A DNA stretch of 55,636 nt, taken from Nitrospira sp. (GTDB taxonomy: Bacteria > Nitrospirota > Nitrospiria > Nitrospirales > Nitrospiraceae). Positions 16,753 to 25,792 of the stretch are shown here, one piece after another. The stretch is from positions 1 to 55,636 of the forward strand of contig JAFEBH010000016.1 of the NCBI GenBank assembly GCA_018242765.1. The letters run 5' to 3'. Below the pieces are notes generated by a model, which saw only the letters and a list, made by a program, of their open reading frames with translations, did no database searches and had not been told where the DNA came from. Made by a program: the position numbers and the translations under genes. The stretch's first letter is position 1, and each line of letters opens with the position of its first letter.

Positions 16753-17934
16753 TTATGCGTCTTCAGCCTGCTGGAATGCCTGAAGAGTTTTCTGAATCAG
16801 TCCCTTCCATTGGCTACTGTGTGCAAGGTAATCATCCACCATAATATATTGCCGGTATCGCTTCACTCCCCAACTCCATTCTTTAAGGCTGGTGTCTAGC
16901 TCTCCACCAACCAGAACGGCCAAATCTTTCAGATAAGTCAATCCAATCTGTTTACCGCCGAGCCGATCGGCATTCGTCACGCTGCCATAGAACCAGACTT
17001 CACCGTTCTGCTGAATAGATCCAAAGTTGTACGTGTCGTTCGGCGATTTGATGTTCAATGATAGCCGATTCCCACGGCCCAATTTACAGAGAATACCCAG
17101 ATCCTTATGGAGGTTACCGAGAAATGTCTCTAAGTTGTCGGCATTGCCTTTCCCTCTGGCCAAAGCGAGCCGCTCATAGAATACCGTTTCAGAAACGGTA
17201 CGAGCTGCTGGCTCATCGGGCTGCGAGAGAGGCCTACTTGTAGAGTGATCAATCACGCGGACAATCGTCCGTTCAATTTCCTTCGTCTTCACAAGAACTC
17301 GAGGGGTAATAAGCAAATCGTTATCATCAAGGCCTTTGAAGATTGGGATTTCAAGAAGTGACAACGAAAAGTGTAAGGCGCCCTGGCCCTGAATGTATTG
17401 AACCAAACCCTCCATGTTTTCACGGATGCCATCACCAATGATGAGGAGTAGAAATCGACCCAGTGTCAGATTGTGCTGGACATGATCAATAAATTTCTGT
17501 TCATCGAGCTCAGGGATTTCAGCTGCCACTATGCTATAGAGAGAACTCTCTGGTCCTTTTCTCGCCTTGAGACATTCCTGTTCAAGTTTTGAATAGGTCC
17601 ACTTGCACAGGTCTTTAGCGTAATCGAGGACTTGCCCGACCACTTGACGCCTAGCCTCAGGATTTCGCCACAGTTTGCATTCTCCGATGGTGATAAATCC
17701 GTCTTCATTGAGATAAATTAGATCACATGCTCCAGAATCCGTTTGAAGTTCACGGCAAATCGGAACGATTCCGGAGAATGAGGGTTCAATCTCATCAATC
17801 GGCAGCAGCGTAGGATTGTCATAGCAAAGGTTTTGAAGCCAGCTCTCATCATAAGGCCCTGTATGCAGGGACAATCGCTCTAGTCGAGCAGTGCGCTGCG
17901 CACGTACGAGCAAAGGAGTGGTATGTTGTTTCAT
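16753..17934 (-). CDS. Possible PD-(D/E)XK nuclease-like protein
   Basis: Encodes 393 residues from the ATG at 17934, preceded by an AAGG site. Residues about 45-110 hold 'LLPIDEIEPSFSGIVPICRE', 'GACDLIYLNEDGFITIGECK' and 'NPEARRQVVGQVLDYA'. The order Glu, then Asp in ACDLI, then E-x-K in GECK with a downstream Arg-Arg/Gly-Gln helix is the layout of PD-(D/E)XK nucleases. The C-terminal part ('SLNIKSPNDTYNFGSIQQNG') is unknown. It is flanked by broken toxin/antitoxin-type genes and is AT-richer than its neighbours, suggesting acquired DNA. A defence or DNA-processing role is inference only. Confidence 0.6.
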   Translation of the reverse strand: MKQHTTPLLVRAQRTARLERLSLHTGPYDESWLQNLCYDNPTLLPIDEIEPSFSGIVPICRELQTDSGACDLIYLNEDGFITIGECKLWRNPEARRQVVGQVLDYAKDLCKWTYSKLEQECLKARKGPESSLYSIVAAEIPELDEQKFIDHVQHNLTLGRFLLLIIGDGIRENMEGLVQYIQGQGALHFSLSLLEIPIFKGLDDNDLLITPRVLVKTKEIERTIVRVIDHSTSRPLSQPDEPAARTVSETVFYERLALARGKGNADNLETFLGNLHKDLGILCKLGRGNRLSLNIKSPNDTYNFGSIQQNGEVWFYGSVTNADRLGGKQIGLTYLKDLAVLVGGELDTSLKEWSWGVKRYRQYIMVDDYLAHSSQWKGLIQKTLQAFQQAEDA

Positions 17935-18218
17935 GCCTTGTATAGAGTTGCTTTGCAACAATCAACAGTGGCGAACCTGCTTGGCAAAGAATAACAAGTT
18001 GTCCTTATGTGTAAATCATTCTTTGCTTTTCGGTAACCGCGAGGCTTATTCGAGGTCGGACCTTGAATCATGCATGGGACGGAATGACGATTTGTGTTTA
18101 CCCTAACTTCCCAGCTGACGCATAAAGCGTGCACTGCGATGCGTCATTCGCCAACCCTGCGCACAGACGCCCATCCTTTCTGAACCGGCTATGGGCGCAG
18201 GAGAAATCACGATACCCC

Positions 18219-18527
18219 CTACTTGCTATACACCACGTCGGGCAAGCCTTCGAGATCCGCGTCACCGGTGATGACCTCGACCTCCTGATCTCGTCCTGTG
18301 GCATACACCATCGCCTCCGCCATGGCCAGTCCGTGCTGGAGGCTCAGATCAGCGGCGAGGAGCGCGCTCGACTCCGTCAATGAGATCACGTGAGTCGCAT
18401 GGAGGCGCCCGGCAAGCTGCAAGGCCATTTCCTCGCCTCGCTCCCGTTTGATCTTCTTGTAGACTTCATACAGCACGATCGTCGATGTGATGAGATGCTG
18501 CCGAAATGAATTGGAGTCAGAGAGCAA
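18219..18527 (-). pseudogene. 5'-truncated PIN-domain toxin (VapC-like) remnant
   Basis: The frame gives about 102 residues from a TTG and is closed upstream by a stop at 18540-18542. 'ITSTIVLYEVYKKIKRERGE' and 'ALLAADLSLQHGLAMAEAMV' match the middle of PIN proteins. 'VEVITGDADLEGLPDVVYSK' matches the end, with the late Asp residues. The first 25-30 residues, including the opening strand with the first catalytic Asp, are missing, so the ribonuclease site is incomplete. It is on the opposite strand to the orphan antitoxin at 16393. Probably non-functional. Confidence 0.75.
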
Positions 18528-18657
18528 TTTCAGGTCAGCTTACGAGCACTGATGGATCGCTGTATATCCTTGAGTCAAGCGATGACTAGGCCTTTGTGTG
18601 TTCGATCAACGAGAGCCCGGCGTGACGAATGGTGGCGTATCTCGAATCGGCAACCAG

Positions 18658-18926
18658 TCAGCGCGGGGCCGATTTCGCTGCTCGCTCGATGGCGGCGAGA
18701 ATCTTGTCGCGTGTTGGATCGTCGAATTCGTGCCCATAGAAGCGCAGAAACACGCCTTTCCGAATCTCTGCCTCCGTAGCCAGCGGGTTCTGTTCCCGCA
18801 GGGACGCTTCCACCAGTGCACAAGCCGTGTCGCGCATGGCGCACCCATGATCAGTCGCTCTTCTCCCGTGCGCTGCATGAGCATCGCCCGATACCGTTCG
18901 TCCACCTCAGGCGGGGTATCATTCAT
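18658..18926 (-). pseudogene. Frameshifted small protein gene (partner of nucleotidyltransferase-like gene)
   Basis: The start reads 'MNDTPPEVDERYRAMLMQRT' then 'GEERLIMGA'. A shift to the next frame then gives 'MRDTACALVEASLREQNPLA' and 'IRKGVFLRFYGHEFDD', ending in 'ERAAKSAPR' and a stop. The total of 269 bases is one short of a whole codon number, so one base has been lost near 18838-18842. The two halves together make a compact helical protein of about 89 residues of a type I have seen next to nucleotidyltransferase-like genes; the name is unknown. Its ATG overlaps the stop of the upstream remnant by 4 bp. Confidence 0.75.
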
Positions 18927-19135
18927 GATTGAATCTCGCGATACAGAGCGATCAACCCCAGATGATCCGCCCATCGCTTCATGTACATATAGTCAAGCGT
19001 CTTCACAGACCTGAGTACGTTCCGCACATCGTCGAGCTGTATGGAACTGCGGCTATCCTTCGCCCATTCCGGTTTTGAAAGGATAAGGTCCTCAGGAGCA
19101 ACGACGGCAAAGCTTGTGTCTTTCTCGACGAGAAG
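18923..19135 (-). pseudogene. C-terminal remnant of a nucleotidyltransferase-like gene
   Basis: An open frame of 70 codons bounded upstream by a stop at 19136-19138, with no start codon of its own that fits. The peptide contains 'TSFAVVAPEDLILSKPEWAK' and 'SIQLDDVRNVLRSVKTLDYM', ending in 'WADHLGLIALYREIQS'. This is the usual tail of small nucleotidyltransferase-superfamily proteins encoded in two-gene modules. The catalytic N-terminal part is gone. It overlaps the next remnant by ATGA, preserving the original operon arrangement. Decayed module, not expected to work. Confidence 0.65.
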
Positions 19136-19201
19136 TCACCTCCTCACTCGCATGGTGGAAATCCGTGTCCTGAACGTGTAGTCGTCGGTGATGTGACACA
19201 A

Positions 19202-19237
19202 AAAGAGGGTGGGAAGTTTTTTCCCCACCCTCTTTTA
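19202..19237 (-). terminator. Terminator after the repeat-built secreted protein gene
   Basis: A 13-bp perfect stem (19202-19214 with 19225-19237) and a 10-base loop. It has A/T runs on both sides, so it could stop transcription from either direction. It lies about 58 bp past the stop at 19296. Confidence 0.88.
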
Positions 19238-19295
19238 ATCGGCTTCGATGTGAATACAGGCGAGTGATCGCCTCTATTCATGTCATGCGCAGCTT

Positions 19296-21143
19296 CTACT
19301 GGCTGATGACCTGCAAGTGAACACTGCCGGTTTCAGTCAACGCAGGATCAATGGTAACGGTGTATGAACCTGCCGAAGCCAATGTGACCGGATTAAGGGC
19401 AAAGCTCGATTCGGAACTCGTGATTCCAGCTTGCAGAATGCCGGTCGGGCTATAGAGCTTCACAGTCACGTTTCCAAGCCTATTGTTACTGATCTTGATG
19501 GTAGCCTGTTGATTCACATCCCCCGAAAACGTGTAGCGACCGTTTTGACCTACACGGCTGACCGTTATGGGCTTAGGAGGGGCATTTGCCTTTAATGAAT
19601 CTGAAATCTCGCTTGAGAGAGTTAATGTTATTTTGCCGGTGTAGCCGCCAACCGGATCGACCAGAACCGTGTAGGAATCATCCGTTGGCAAGGGATCTTG
19701 ACCTCGGAGGCTCCCACCAGCCGTACCAACCGCCGTTGAGGCAAGAATCGTCCCATCTGATGTGAGAAGCGAGACTGAACTGGACGTAATGCTCACCGAC
19801 GAAAGCCCAAGATTCACCCTTTGCCCGGCCTTGCCACTAAAAGTGTAGCGTGCCGTCTGACCAACCTTGGTTACGCTAACAGGCACTGAAACCCCATCAA
19901 CAGCGATCGTACCTGTAGCTGGGGAGGAAAGAGCAACCGTCATGCTGCCAGTATAGTTGCTAACCGGCTCCACTTCAATGGTATAGGCGCCGCTTGCGGG
20001 GAGAGGCGTCAGGGGATCGATACTACCGCCACTTGGGCCAACTGTGGTGGATTCCCACTTGCTGCCATCCGGTTTCAGTATGGCTACAGTCGTCATAGGA
20101 ATTGAAACCTCGGTAAAACCGAGGTTGACCCTTTCCCCCTCAGTCCCGTTGAACGTATAACGCGCCCGTTGACCCGGCACAGTTAGATTCGGTCTCACCG
20201 TGGCCTGGTTGAGAGTCAGAGTCCCTTTGACTTCTGGTGCGTTATAAAGCCAAAGCTTTAGCCTTCCAGTGTAACTTAGATCCGATTCGACCAGGATGGC
20301 ATAATTTCCCGTGGCAGGAAGAACTTGCCCCGGTATCATAGCACCGCCAGCTGTCCCAGACACAAAGGATGTCGGCTTTCCTAACAAGTGTCCATCTGGA
20401 GTCACAATGGATACATACCCACTCCGGATGGTTACGTCGCTCAATTGCAAACTTACTGTTTGGCCACTCTCCCCTGAGAATGTATAGCGGATCTTCTGCC
20501 CGACCCGATTGATATCGGCAATCACCGGTAGCCCGTGAGGCACTATCTGACCCTCGATCTCACCCGAAACTGTGATCGTCACGCTTCCCGTGTAGGTACT
20601 AAGAGGATCCAAAAAAATTGTGTAGGCGCCCGTCACAGGCAATTCCTCAAGATCCACACTTGCACCGTTCATCTGGCTAGGGGAGATTGCAGCCGCAGAA
20701 TCGGTTGAAAATTCGTAGGCTGCCATGGATGTATGCACTGTCGTCAGTGAGGATCGTGGCCGCTCGCCCATAGTCGCATAATAGTTCTTCACCGCGGAGA
20801 CGTGCCTTGGCACCACCTTGCCGTCCGGCCCATAGACCGACACATGAAACTGTGTGAGTGTAACATTACTGAAACCGATATTGATCCGCTGCCCTGCCGT
20901 CCCCTCGAAGGTCATCACCCCGTTCTTGTTGGGGGACGCGATCTTCACCGTCACCGACTCTCCTCCAACGGTGACTCGACCGGTATATTCAAGATCTGCC
21001 GCCACGATCCCGGGCGGTAGGGAATTCTCCCCGGCGTAACTCTGATCAACCGCAGTAGCGGGCATGAACCCAGCAGAAACACACGCGAGCGATGCTGCTA
21101 TGACTGCTACTCGGCACTTCCTCCACGAACATAGGCTGCGCAT
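19296..21143 (-). CDS. Secreted protein of about five beta-sandwich (PPC-like) repeats
   Basis: Encodes 615 residues, starting at the ATG at 21143, which has an AGGAGG site; the open frame further upstream lacks one. A signal peptide runs to about residue 32. The mature part is a chain of repeats of 105-115 residues. Each has a line like 'YTFSGESGQTVSLQLSDVTI', then 'VSIVTPDGHLL', then 'LPATGNYAILVESDLSYTG'. This is the pattern of bacterial pre-peptidase C-terminal (PPC) beta-sandwich domains, but no protease domain is present. It is likely a surface or extracellular binding protein. It is flanked by its own terminator at 19202-19237. Confidence 0.8.
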   Translation of the reverse strand: MRSLCSWRKCRVAVIAASLACVSAGFMPATAVDQSYAGENSLPPGIVAADLEYTGRVTVGGESVTVKIASPNKNGVMTFEGTAGQRINIGFSNVTLTQFHVSVYGPDGKVVPRHVSAVKNYYATMGERPRSSLTTVHTSMAAYEFSTDSAAAISPSQMNGASVDLEELPVTGAYTIFLDPLSTYTGSVTITVSGEIEGQIVPHGLPVIADINRVGQKIRYTFSGESGQTVSLQLSDVTIRSGYVSIVTPDGHLLGKPTSFVSGTAGGAMIPGQVLPATGNYAILVESDLSYTGRLKLWLYNAPEVKGTLTLNQATVRPNLTVPGQRARYTFNGTEGERVNLGFTEVSIPMTTVAILKPDGSKWESTTVGPSGGSIDPLTPLPASGAYTIEVEPVSNYTGSMTVALSSPATGTIAVDGVSVPVSVTKVGQTARYTFSGKAGQRVNLGLSSVSITSSSVSLLTSDGTILASTAVGTAGGSLRGQDPLPTDDSYTVLVDPVGGYTGKITLTLSSEISDSLKANAPPKPITVSRVGQNGRYTFSGDVNQQATIKISNNRLGNVTVKLYSPTGILQAGITSSESSFALNPVTLASAGSYTVTIDPALTETGSVHLQVISQ

Positions 21144-21506
21144 AGTCGCCCTCCTAATTTGTTCCAAATCAGAAAACCGACGGCTTGTTGTCGCTGTCAC
21201 TGCGCTTAAGCTGTACCCGTCTGTTCTGGCTCGTCGGGCGGACTGTACCCTTTTTTGTATGCAAGGCGCAATCCCCTGCAACCCGATTCGACAGATATTC
21301 TTGCGATCCCCCCTAACTGAGGGGTGAGCATGTGTCGTAAAGCACTTGAGGTAGCTGACTTTCTACGCAGGCGGATGGGAACTGAGCAACTGGGCGAGGA
21401 TCGTTCTCCGTCGAATATCACCGGAGATCAACAAAATGGGGGTGGGAAGCCCGCTTCCCACCCCCATCTGTAACCAGACAACCTGATTGAGAGTCCACTG
21501 CAGGGA
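21144..21506. other. Intergenic region with terminator and leader
   Basis: No credible gene. It holds the leader and ribosome site (AGGAGG near 21148-21153) of the repeat protein gene on one side and the terminator at 21436-21467 on the other. The sequence between shows no coding pattern. Confidence 0.6.
21436..21467 (-). terminator. Terminator after the monohaem cytochrome gene
   Basis: A perfect 15-bp inverted repeat (21436-21450 with 21453-21467) separated by 2 bases and followed on the minus strand by TTTTG. It is 40 bp past the cytochrome stop. The stem shares a GGTGGGAAG core with the terminator at 19202-19237. Confidence 0.85.
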
Positions 21507-21953
21507 TTACTCGCCCTTGCAGAAGCTCCGCTCATAATTGATGATGTTCCAAGCTTCTTCTTCGGTGATAGCAGCTGGAATCAAGGACACCATACCGGTC
21601 CCCGGGCTGCCGTTCTTGATGACCCAGAAGAGCTCGCCGTCTTTCCGCTTCTTGTGGAACTTGCAGTTGGTGAAGTCGCGTGGGCTTGGATTGAGAATCT
21701 TGCCCGCTTCGCCCTGTCCATCGCCAGCCTTGCCGTGGCAATTGAAGCAGGTGCCTTTCCCTTCATACAGCGCCTTGCCTTTAGCGACGCTTTCCGGCGA
21801 CGAGGCAACCGGATTTTTCAGTGCCTTTGCATCCGCCATCTGATCCGGCGGAACGCGAGGCTTGGTCGGATCCTTTTCTTCTGCTCCCACCACCGAGACG
21901 GAGAGAAGCATAACCGCTGCAGTGATTCCCAGAAACTTGGACAGATACCCCAT
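21507..21953 (-). CDS. Periplasmic monohaem cytochrome c
   Basis: Encodes 148 residues. A signal peptide ends around 'LLSVSVVGAEE'. One class I haem motif, CFNCH, follows in 'YEGKGTCFNCHGKAGDGQG'. A distal Met ligand is likely in 'SPGTGMVSLIPAAITEEEAW', and the last helix 'NIINYERSFC' is typical of cytochrome c. The ATG at 21953 is fixed by AAGGAGG seven bases upstream. It is expected to shuttle electrons in the periplasm. Single-gene unit with a strong terminator behind it. Confidence 0.93.
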   Translation of the reverse strand: MGYLSKFLGITAAVMLLSVSVVGAEEKDPTKPRVPPDQMADAKALKNPVASSPESVAKGKALYEGKGTCFNCHGKAGDGQGEAGKILNPSPRDFTNCKFHKKRKDGELFWVIKNGSPGTGMVSLIPAAITEEEAWNIINYERSFCKGE

Positions 21954-22331
21954 CACATGTCCTCCTTGATATGTTAAACCCACCCAGCCTGAATGGATCG
22001 TCAGGCCGCCGACTCATCTCCTCTGCTTTCAAATTCAGTTAAACGCTCGAACTATATCAACGGCTCTAAATTCCTGTCAAGAAAACATCCCTCTGCACCA
22101 CCAGGATTGTTTTCCGACCTTAATTTTAGGAACTTCAAGCCTCATGCCAATCCTGCCAAAGAGAACGCATGCAAATCTCGCCGGTTACGTGACCTACCGG
22201 ACCACCGTTTCCAGTATCTGGTCTATTCGTGACACCTTTGCGCCCCACTAAGGCCATCCACGCCTCACTGAGGCTGGTGAACGTTTGCTGATATTGATCG
22301 CTTGAAAAGAAATGAGCCCGGCGCGGGAGAA
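21954..22331. other. Intergenic region upstream of the cytochrome gene
   Basis: 378 bp between the rodZ stop and the cytochrome start. The cytochrome ribosome site is present at about 21961-21967. No supported gene, repeat or hairpin was found in the rest, which probably contains the cytochrome promoter. Confidence 0.5.
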
Positions 22332-23264
22332 CTACCGCTTCAGCACAATATCGCGGGCGACTTTGCCGCTTGGGCCGAAGGGTTTTTGCGGTTTGCCGTT
22401 CAGCTCAGCCTTCACGCCACCCGCGTTTCCGAGGGTGAGAATAAATTGATCCTGCCCGGTCCAATGGCCCTTTTCACCGGGACGAAGCAATGACTCCTGC
22501 GGACTCCCGTTATCGATCTGCACGACGACCCAGCTCAACTCGGTCGCTTCCAGATCCAAAACCAATTGCCCATCGCCACGACTCTCAATCGCGTTCAGAC
22601 CAATCCCTGCCAGCGGACCATCACTGCCGGGAGAACCCAGCGACCCTGCAGACGTCGCCTCGGGTTCAACACGTGAAGCCACTACCTCGGACACAGCTGG
22701 TTCCTGCCGACGCGGAGTCTCTGCAGTCGCTTTGGAGGGAACGACCGTCGGCGATTCAGCCAGTTTTGCTGCGTCGACCGTACGCTCAGGCTCACGCGTT
22801 CCGGATTCTGCCACATCCTTACTCGGTTGAGTGGCCCGCTTCGTCGCAGAAGTTTGCTCCGGGGCACCACGGCGAAAGACGGTGGACTGTTCACGACTCA
22901 AGAGAAACACCAAGGTCAAAACGGCGATCCCGATGGCGATCGCCACCGCCTTCCGATTGGCTTGGCGCTTCCGATCCTCTTCAACCTGACGAACCTTGAG
23001 CCGTTCCCGTTCATCTTGCTTCTCATAAAAGGAGCCGGCCGATTGAATAAACCGATGAATCGCATCCTCTTCATCCAACCCGAGCGACCGCGCGTACGAC
23101 CGTACGAACCCCCGTGCAAAGACCTGGTCAGGCAGTTTGGCAAAATTGCCATCCTCAAGCGCCTTGACGAAATCCGTGCGAATGCGGGTTTTCGACGCCA
23201 CCTCATCGATGGTCAATCCCTTGGTTTCACGGACCTGCCGAAAGAATTCGCCGACCGACTCCAT
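22332..23264 (-). CDS. rodZ: RodZ-like cytoskeletal/cell-shape protein
   Basis: Encodes 310 residues. The N-terminal helix-turn-helix of the RodZ type ('MESVGEFFRQVRETKGLTID', 'SKTRIRTDFVKALEDGNF') covers residues 1-75. A charged helix and one membrane segment ('AIAIGIAVLTLVFLL', about residues 107-123) follow. A Ser/Pro/Thr/Glu-rich periplasmic linker leads to a C-terminal DUF4115 domain with 'LVLDLEATELSWVVVQIDNG'. RodZ links MreB to the wall machinery. It is the last gene of the long minus-strand run, 7 bp after the TPR lipoprotein gene. Confidence 0.92.
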   Translation of the reverse strand: MESVGEFFRQVRETKGLTIDEVASKTRIRTDFVKALEDGNFAKLPDQVFARGFVRSYARSLGLDEEDAIHRFIQSAGSFYEKQDERERLKVRQVEEDRKRQANRKAVAIAIGIAVLTLVFLLSREQSTVFRRGAPEQTSATKRATQPSKDVAESGTREPERTVDAAKLAESPTVVPSKATAETPRRQEPAVSEVVASRVEPEATSAGSLGSPGSDGPLAGIGLNAIESRGDGQLVLDLEATELSWVVVQIDNGSPQESLLRPGEKGHWTGQDQFILTLGNAGGVKAELNGKPQKPFGPSGKVARDIVLKR

Positions 23265-23271
23265 AGGTCTC

Positions 23272-23955
23272 CTACTTCAATCGCGTCAAGAGATCTGACG
23301 CCGCTGTCGCCAACTCGCCCCCCTTGTCCAACGTCGCCACTTTCTTCAGCGCGTCGCGCGCGCGCGTCGCATACCCTAACTGGTAGTACACACGACCAAG
23401 TTCAAGATGCGTCATCGCCGGCGGAACAGTCGGCGGACTGGCGGAGGCCGCGTCCTCAAACGCCTCCATCGCCCCCTGAAGATCGCCCTGATGCGCCAAG
23501 GCGCGACCGAGATGGAAGCGAGCCAGGTCCGGCGTCGGATACAAGGGATTGGCCAGCGCCAATCGATACGATTGGACCGCTTCGCTCCACCGATCCTGAT
23601 TGGCTAACACTTGCCCCAGATACGTATGCGCTTCAGAGTAGTTCTCATCGATCTTCAACGCCGCCCGAAACTGCTCCTCAGCAGAGGGCAATTTGCCTTG
23701 CAGCGCGTAGACATGCCCTAACGCATACCGTGCTTCTTTGTTGTCCGGGTTCAACTGAACCGCTCGCTGGAACGACACGAAGGCCTTCTGCCGATCTCCA
23801 GGGAGACTGGCCACGCCTTCTTGATAGTGTCCCTGTGACTTTTGCAGGACCTCTTTCTCGCTCGCACAGCCGCCCACGAGACCGATGAGTCCCACCCATA
23901 GCACTGCACGAAAGACTCGACGTTCATGGAGCCGGGCTTTGTTCCGAACGGTCAT
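23272..23955 (-). CDS. TPR lipoprotein
   Basis: Encodes 227 residues. The signal 'AVLWVGLIGLVGGCASEKEV' contains a lipobox (Val-Gly-Gly-Cys). At least four tetratricopeptide repeats follow, for example 'AFVSFQRAVQLNPDNKEARY', 'EEQFRAALKIDENYSEAHTY' and 'AVQSYRLALANPLYPTPDLA'. This organisation is that of PilF/PilW-like outer-membrane lipoproteins, but no type IV pilus genes are present, so only scaffold function is proposed. Its ATG overlaps the kinase stop by 4 bp, and rodZ follows 7 bp later. Confidence 0.9.
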   Translation of the reverse strand: MTVRNKARLHERRVFRAVLWVGLIGLVGGCASEKEVLQKSQGHYQEGVASLPGDRQKAFVSFQRAVQLNPDNKEARYALGHVYALQGKLPSAEEQFRAALKIDENYSEAHTYLGQVLANQDRWSEAVQSYRLALANPLYPTPDLARFHLGRALAHQGDLQGAMEAFEDAASASPPTVPPAMTHLELGRVYYQLGYATRARDALKKVATLDKGGELATAASDLLTRLK

Positions 23956-24863
23956 ACATCCTCAAAATGCGTGAGTCGCTTAAACTCAGCGAACCGTGCC
24001 TGAATCTCTTTGTAATCCAGGATTCGCAATCGGTCAAGACTAAAGGCTTCTACTGTAAATGACGCCATGACGCTTCCAAAGATGATGGCCTGCTTCATCG
24101 CCTCAGGCGAACGGTTTCCGGTCGCAGCGAGATAGCCCAAAAACCCGCCAGCAAAGGTATCGCCGGCACCGGTCGGGTCGCGCACGTCTTCAAGCGGAAA
24201 CGCCGGTGCCCCGAATACCTGCTTTTCATTGAACATGAGCACACCGTATTCTCCCCGCTTCACGATGAGATGTTTGGGCCCTCGTGACAGCACTACCTTC
24301 GCAACTTTTACGAGATTGGAGTCCTGACCTAAGGCACGCGCTTCGCCGTCATTGATGATCAACACATCGACCTTCTCCAGCACTTTCCACAAGGCCTCTC
24401 GCTGACCGTTGATCCAGAAATTCATGGTGTCGCACGCGACCAGCCCGGGACGTTTGACCTTTTGCAGCACATCAAGCTGAAGCTCCGGGTGAATGTTCCC
24501 CAGGAACAAAACGTCCGGTTCGCGATAGGCTTCGGGAATCTGGGGGCGAAAGGTTTCGAACACGTTGAGTTGCGTGTCCAAGGTATGCGCCTCGTTCAAC
24601 TGATGCGTGTACTCCCCTTTCCAGCGGAACGTCGCTCCCGGTCGCCGCTCCAATCCCGTCAGGTCAATTCCGCGACTCTTCAGAAACGCAACGTGCTGTT
24701 GAGGGAAGTCCTCTCCGACCACCGCAATGAGCGCCACCGATGTAAAGAAACTCGCTGCCGTAGAGAAGTACGTCGCCGACCCTCCCAAAATCTCCGTCCC
24801 TTCGCCAAATGGAGTTTTCACTGTATCCAGCGCAACCGATCCGACCACTAACAATTTCCCCAT
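23952..24863 (-). CDS. PfkB-family sugar/nucleoside kinase
   Basis: Encodes 303 residues. The ribokinase fold is shown by 'LVVGSVALDTVKTPFGE', 'LGGSATYFSTAASFF' and the C-terminal catalytic signature 'DPTGAGDTFAGGFLGYLA', which carries the base Asp and anion hole. It phosphorylates a sugar or nucleoside. It sits 4 bp downstream of the methylthioadenosine phosphorylase gene, so a substrate from the methylthioadenosine/adenosine salvage path, such as a ribose derivative or nucleoside, is plausible but inferred. Confidence 0.92.
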   Translation of the reverse strand: MGKLLVVGSVALDTVKTPFGEGTEILGGSATYFSTAASFFTSVALIAVVGEDFPQQHVAFLKSRGIDLTGLERRPGATFRWKGEYTHQLNEAHTLDTQLNVFETFRPQIPEAYREPDVLFLGNIHPELQLDVLQKVKRPGLVACDTMNFWINGQREALWKVLEKVDVLIINDGEARALGQDSNLVKVAKVVLSRGPKHLIVKRGEYGVLMFNEKQVFGAPAFPLEDVRDPTGAGDTFAGGFLGYLAATGNRSPEAMKQAIIFGSVMASFTVEAFSLDRLRILDYKEIQARFAEFKRLTHFEDV

Positions 24864-24867
24864 TTGC

Positions 24868-25767
24868 TTAACGAGCTCCTTTCTGTGGTGTCAGGGCACG
24901 GTCGATGAGTACCGAAAGCTTCTTCCGCACCGCTGGTGGTATCCGTTTTGGCGCGGTTAAAATCGCATGGTCCAAAGCTCGGTGACAGACACAATCAATC
25001 GGTTTCGCGAACGCCGGCATCACCGTGCGGAGAATCTCCTTTGCTAAGGCGACATTGCGGTGGAGCGTATCCAACACAGCCTCCACGGTGACCGCCTCTT
25101 CCGTCTCATGCCAGCAGTCATAGTCCGTGACCAAGGCCAATGTGGCATAACACAGCTCCGCCTCACGTGCCAGCTTCGCTTCCGGCATATTGGTCATCCC
25201 AATCACGTCAACGCCCCATTGACGGTACAGCCGTGATTCCGCCTTGGTCGAAAACTGCGGCCCCTCCATGCACACGTAGGTGCCACCCGGGTGTAGCGTG
25301 GCCCCGACCCGTTCACCGGCAGAGCACAACGCTTGACTTAATTCCCTACAAATCGGTTCACCAAACGCAACATGCGCGACAAGACCGCGCTCAAAAAACG
25401 TCGAGACGCGGCGTTTCGTGAGGTCGATGAATTGATCAGGCACGACGACGTGCCCTGGATGAATCGACTCCTTCATGCTGCCGACAGCACTGACCGAAAT
25501 GACGTGCGACACCCCGAGGGACTTGAGCGCAAAAATATTCGCGCGATAATTAATTTCACTTGGATTGAGCAGATGCCCCTGTCCATGGCGCGACAGAAAC
25601 GCCACCCGAATTCCCTCGAGCGTGCCCACCCTGATGACATCGGAGGGGGCTCCGAAGGGCGTACGCACTCGAATCGAGCGAGCGCCTGTCAGGCCTTCTA
25701 TTTCGTACAGCCCACTTCCCCCGATCACCCCAACCGCTACCCGCTCATGCTGTTTCTTGCTTGGCAT
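24868..25767 (-). CDS. mtnP: S-methyl-5'-thioadenosine phosphorylase
   Basis: Encodes 299 residues. Family motifs: 'VGVIGGSGLYEIEGL', 'VAFLSRHGQGHLLNPSEINY', 'VVPDQFIDLTKRRVSTFF', 'YVCMEGPQFSTKAESRLYRQ' and 'DVIGMTNMPEAKLAREAELC'. 'MTNMPEAKLA' with 'TDYDCWHE' is typical of MTA phosphorylase rather than purine nucleoside phosphorylase. The enzyme splits methylthioadenosine into adenine and methylthioribose-1-phosphate. It lies between miaA (25 bp) and the PfkB kinase (4 bp). Confidence 0.95.
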   Translation of the reverse strand: MPSKKQHERVAVGVIGGSGLYEIEGLTGARSIRVRTPFGAPSDVIRVGTLEGIRVAFLSRHGQGHLLNPSEINYRANIFALKSLGVSHVISVSAVGSMKESIHPGHVVVPDQFIDLTKRRVSTFFERGLVAHVAFGEPICRELSQALCSAGERVGATLHPGGTYVCMEGPQFSTKAESRLYRQWGVDVIGMTNMPEAKLAREAELCYATLALVTDYDCWHETEEAVTVEAVLDTLHRNVALAKEILRTVMPAFAKPIDCVCHRALDHAILTAPKRIPPAVRKKLSVLIDRALTPQKGAR

Positions 25768-25792
25768 ACCAGTCCTTTTCTTATTATGTCCG

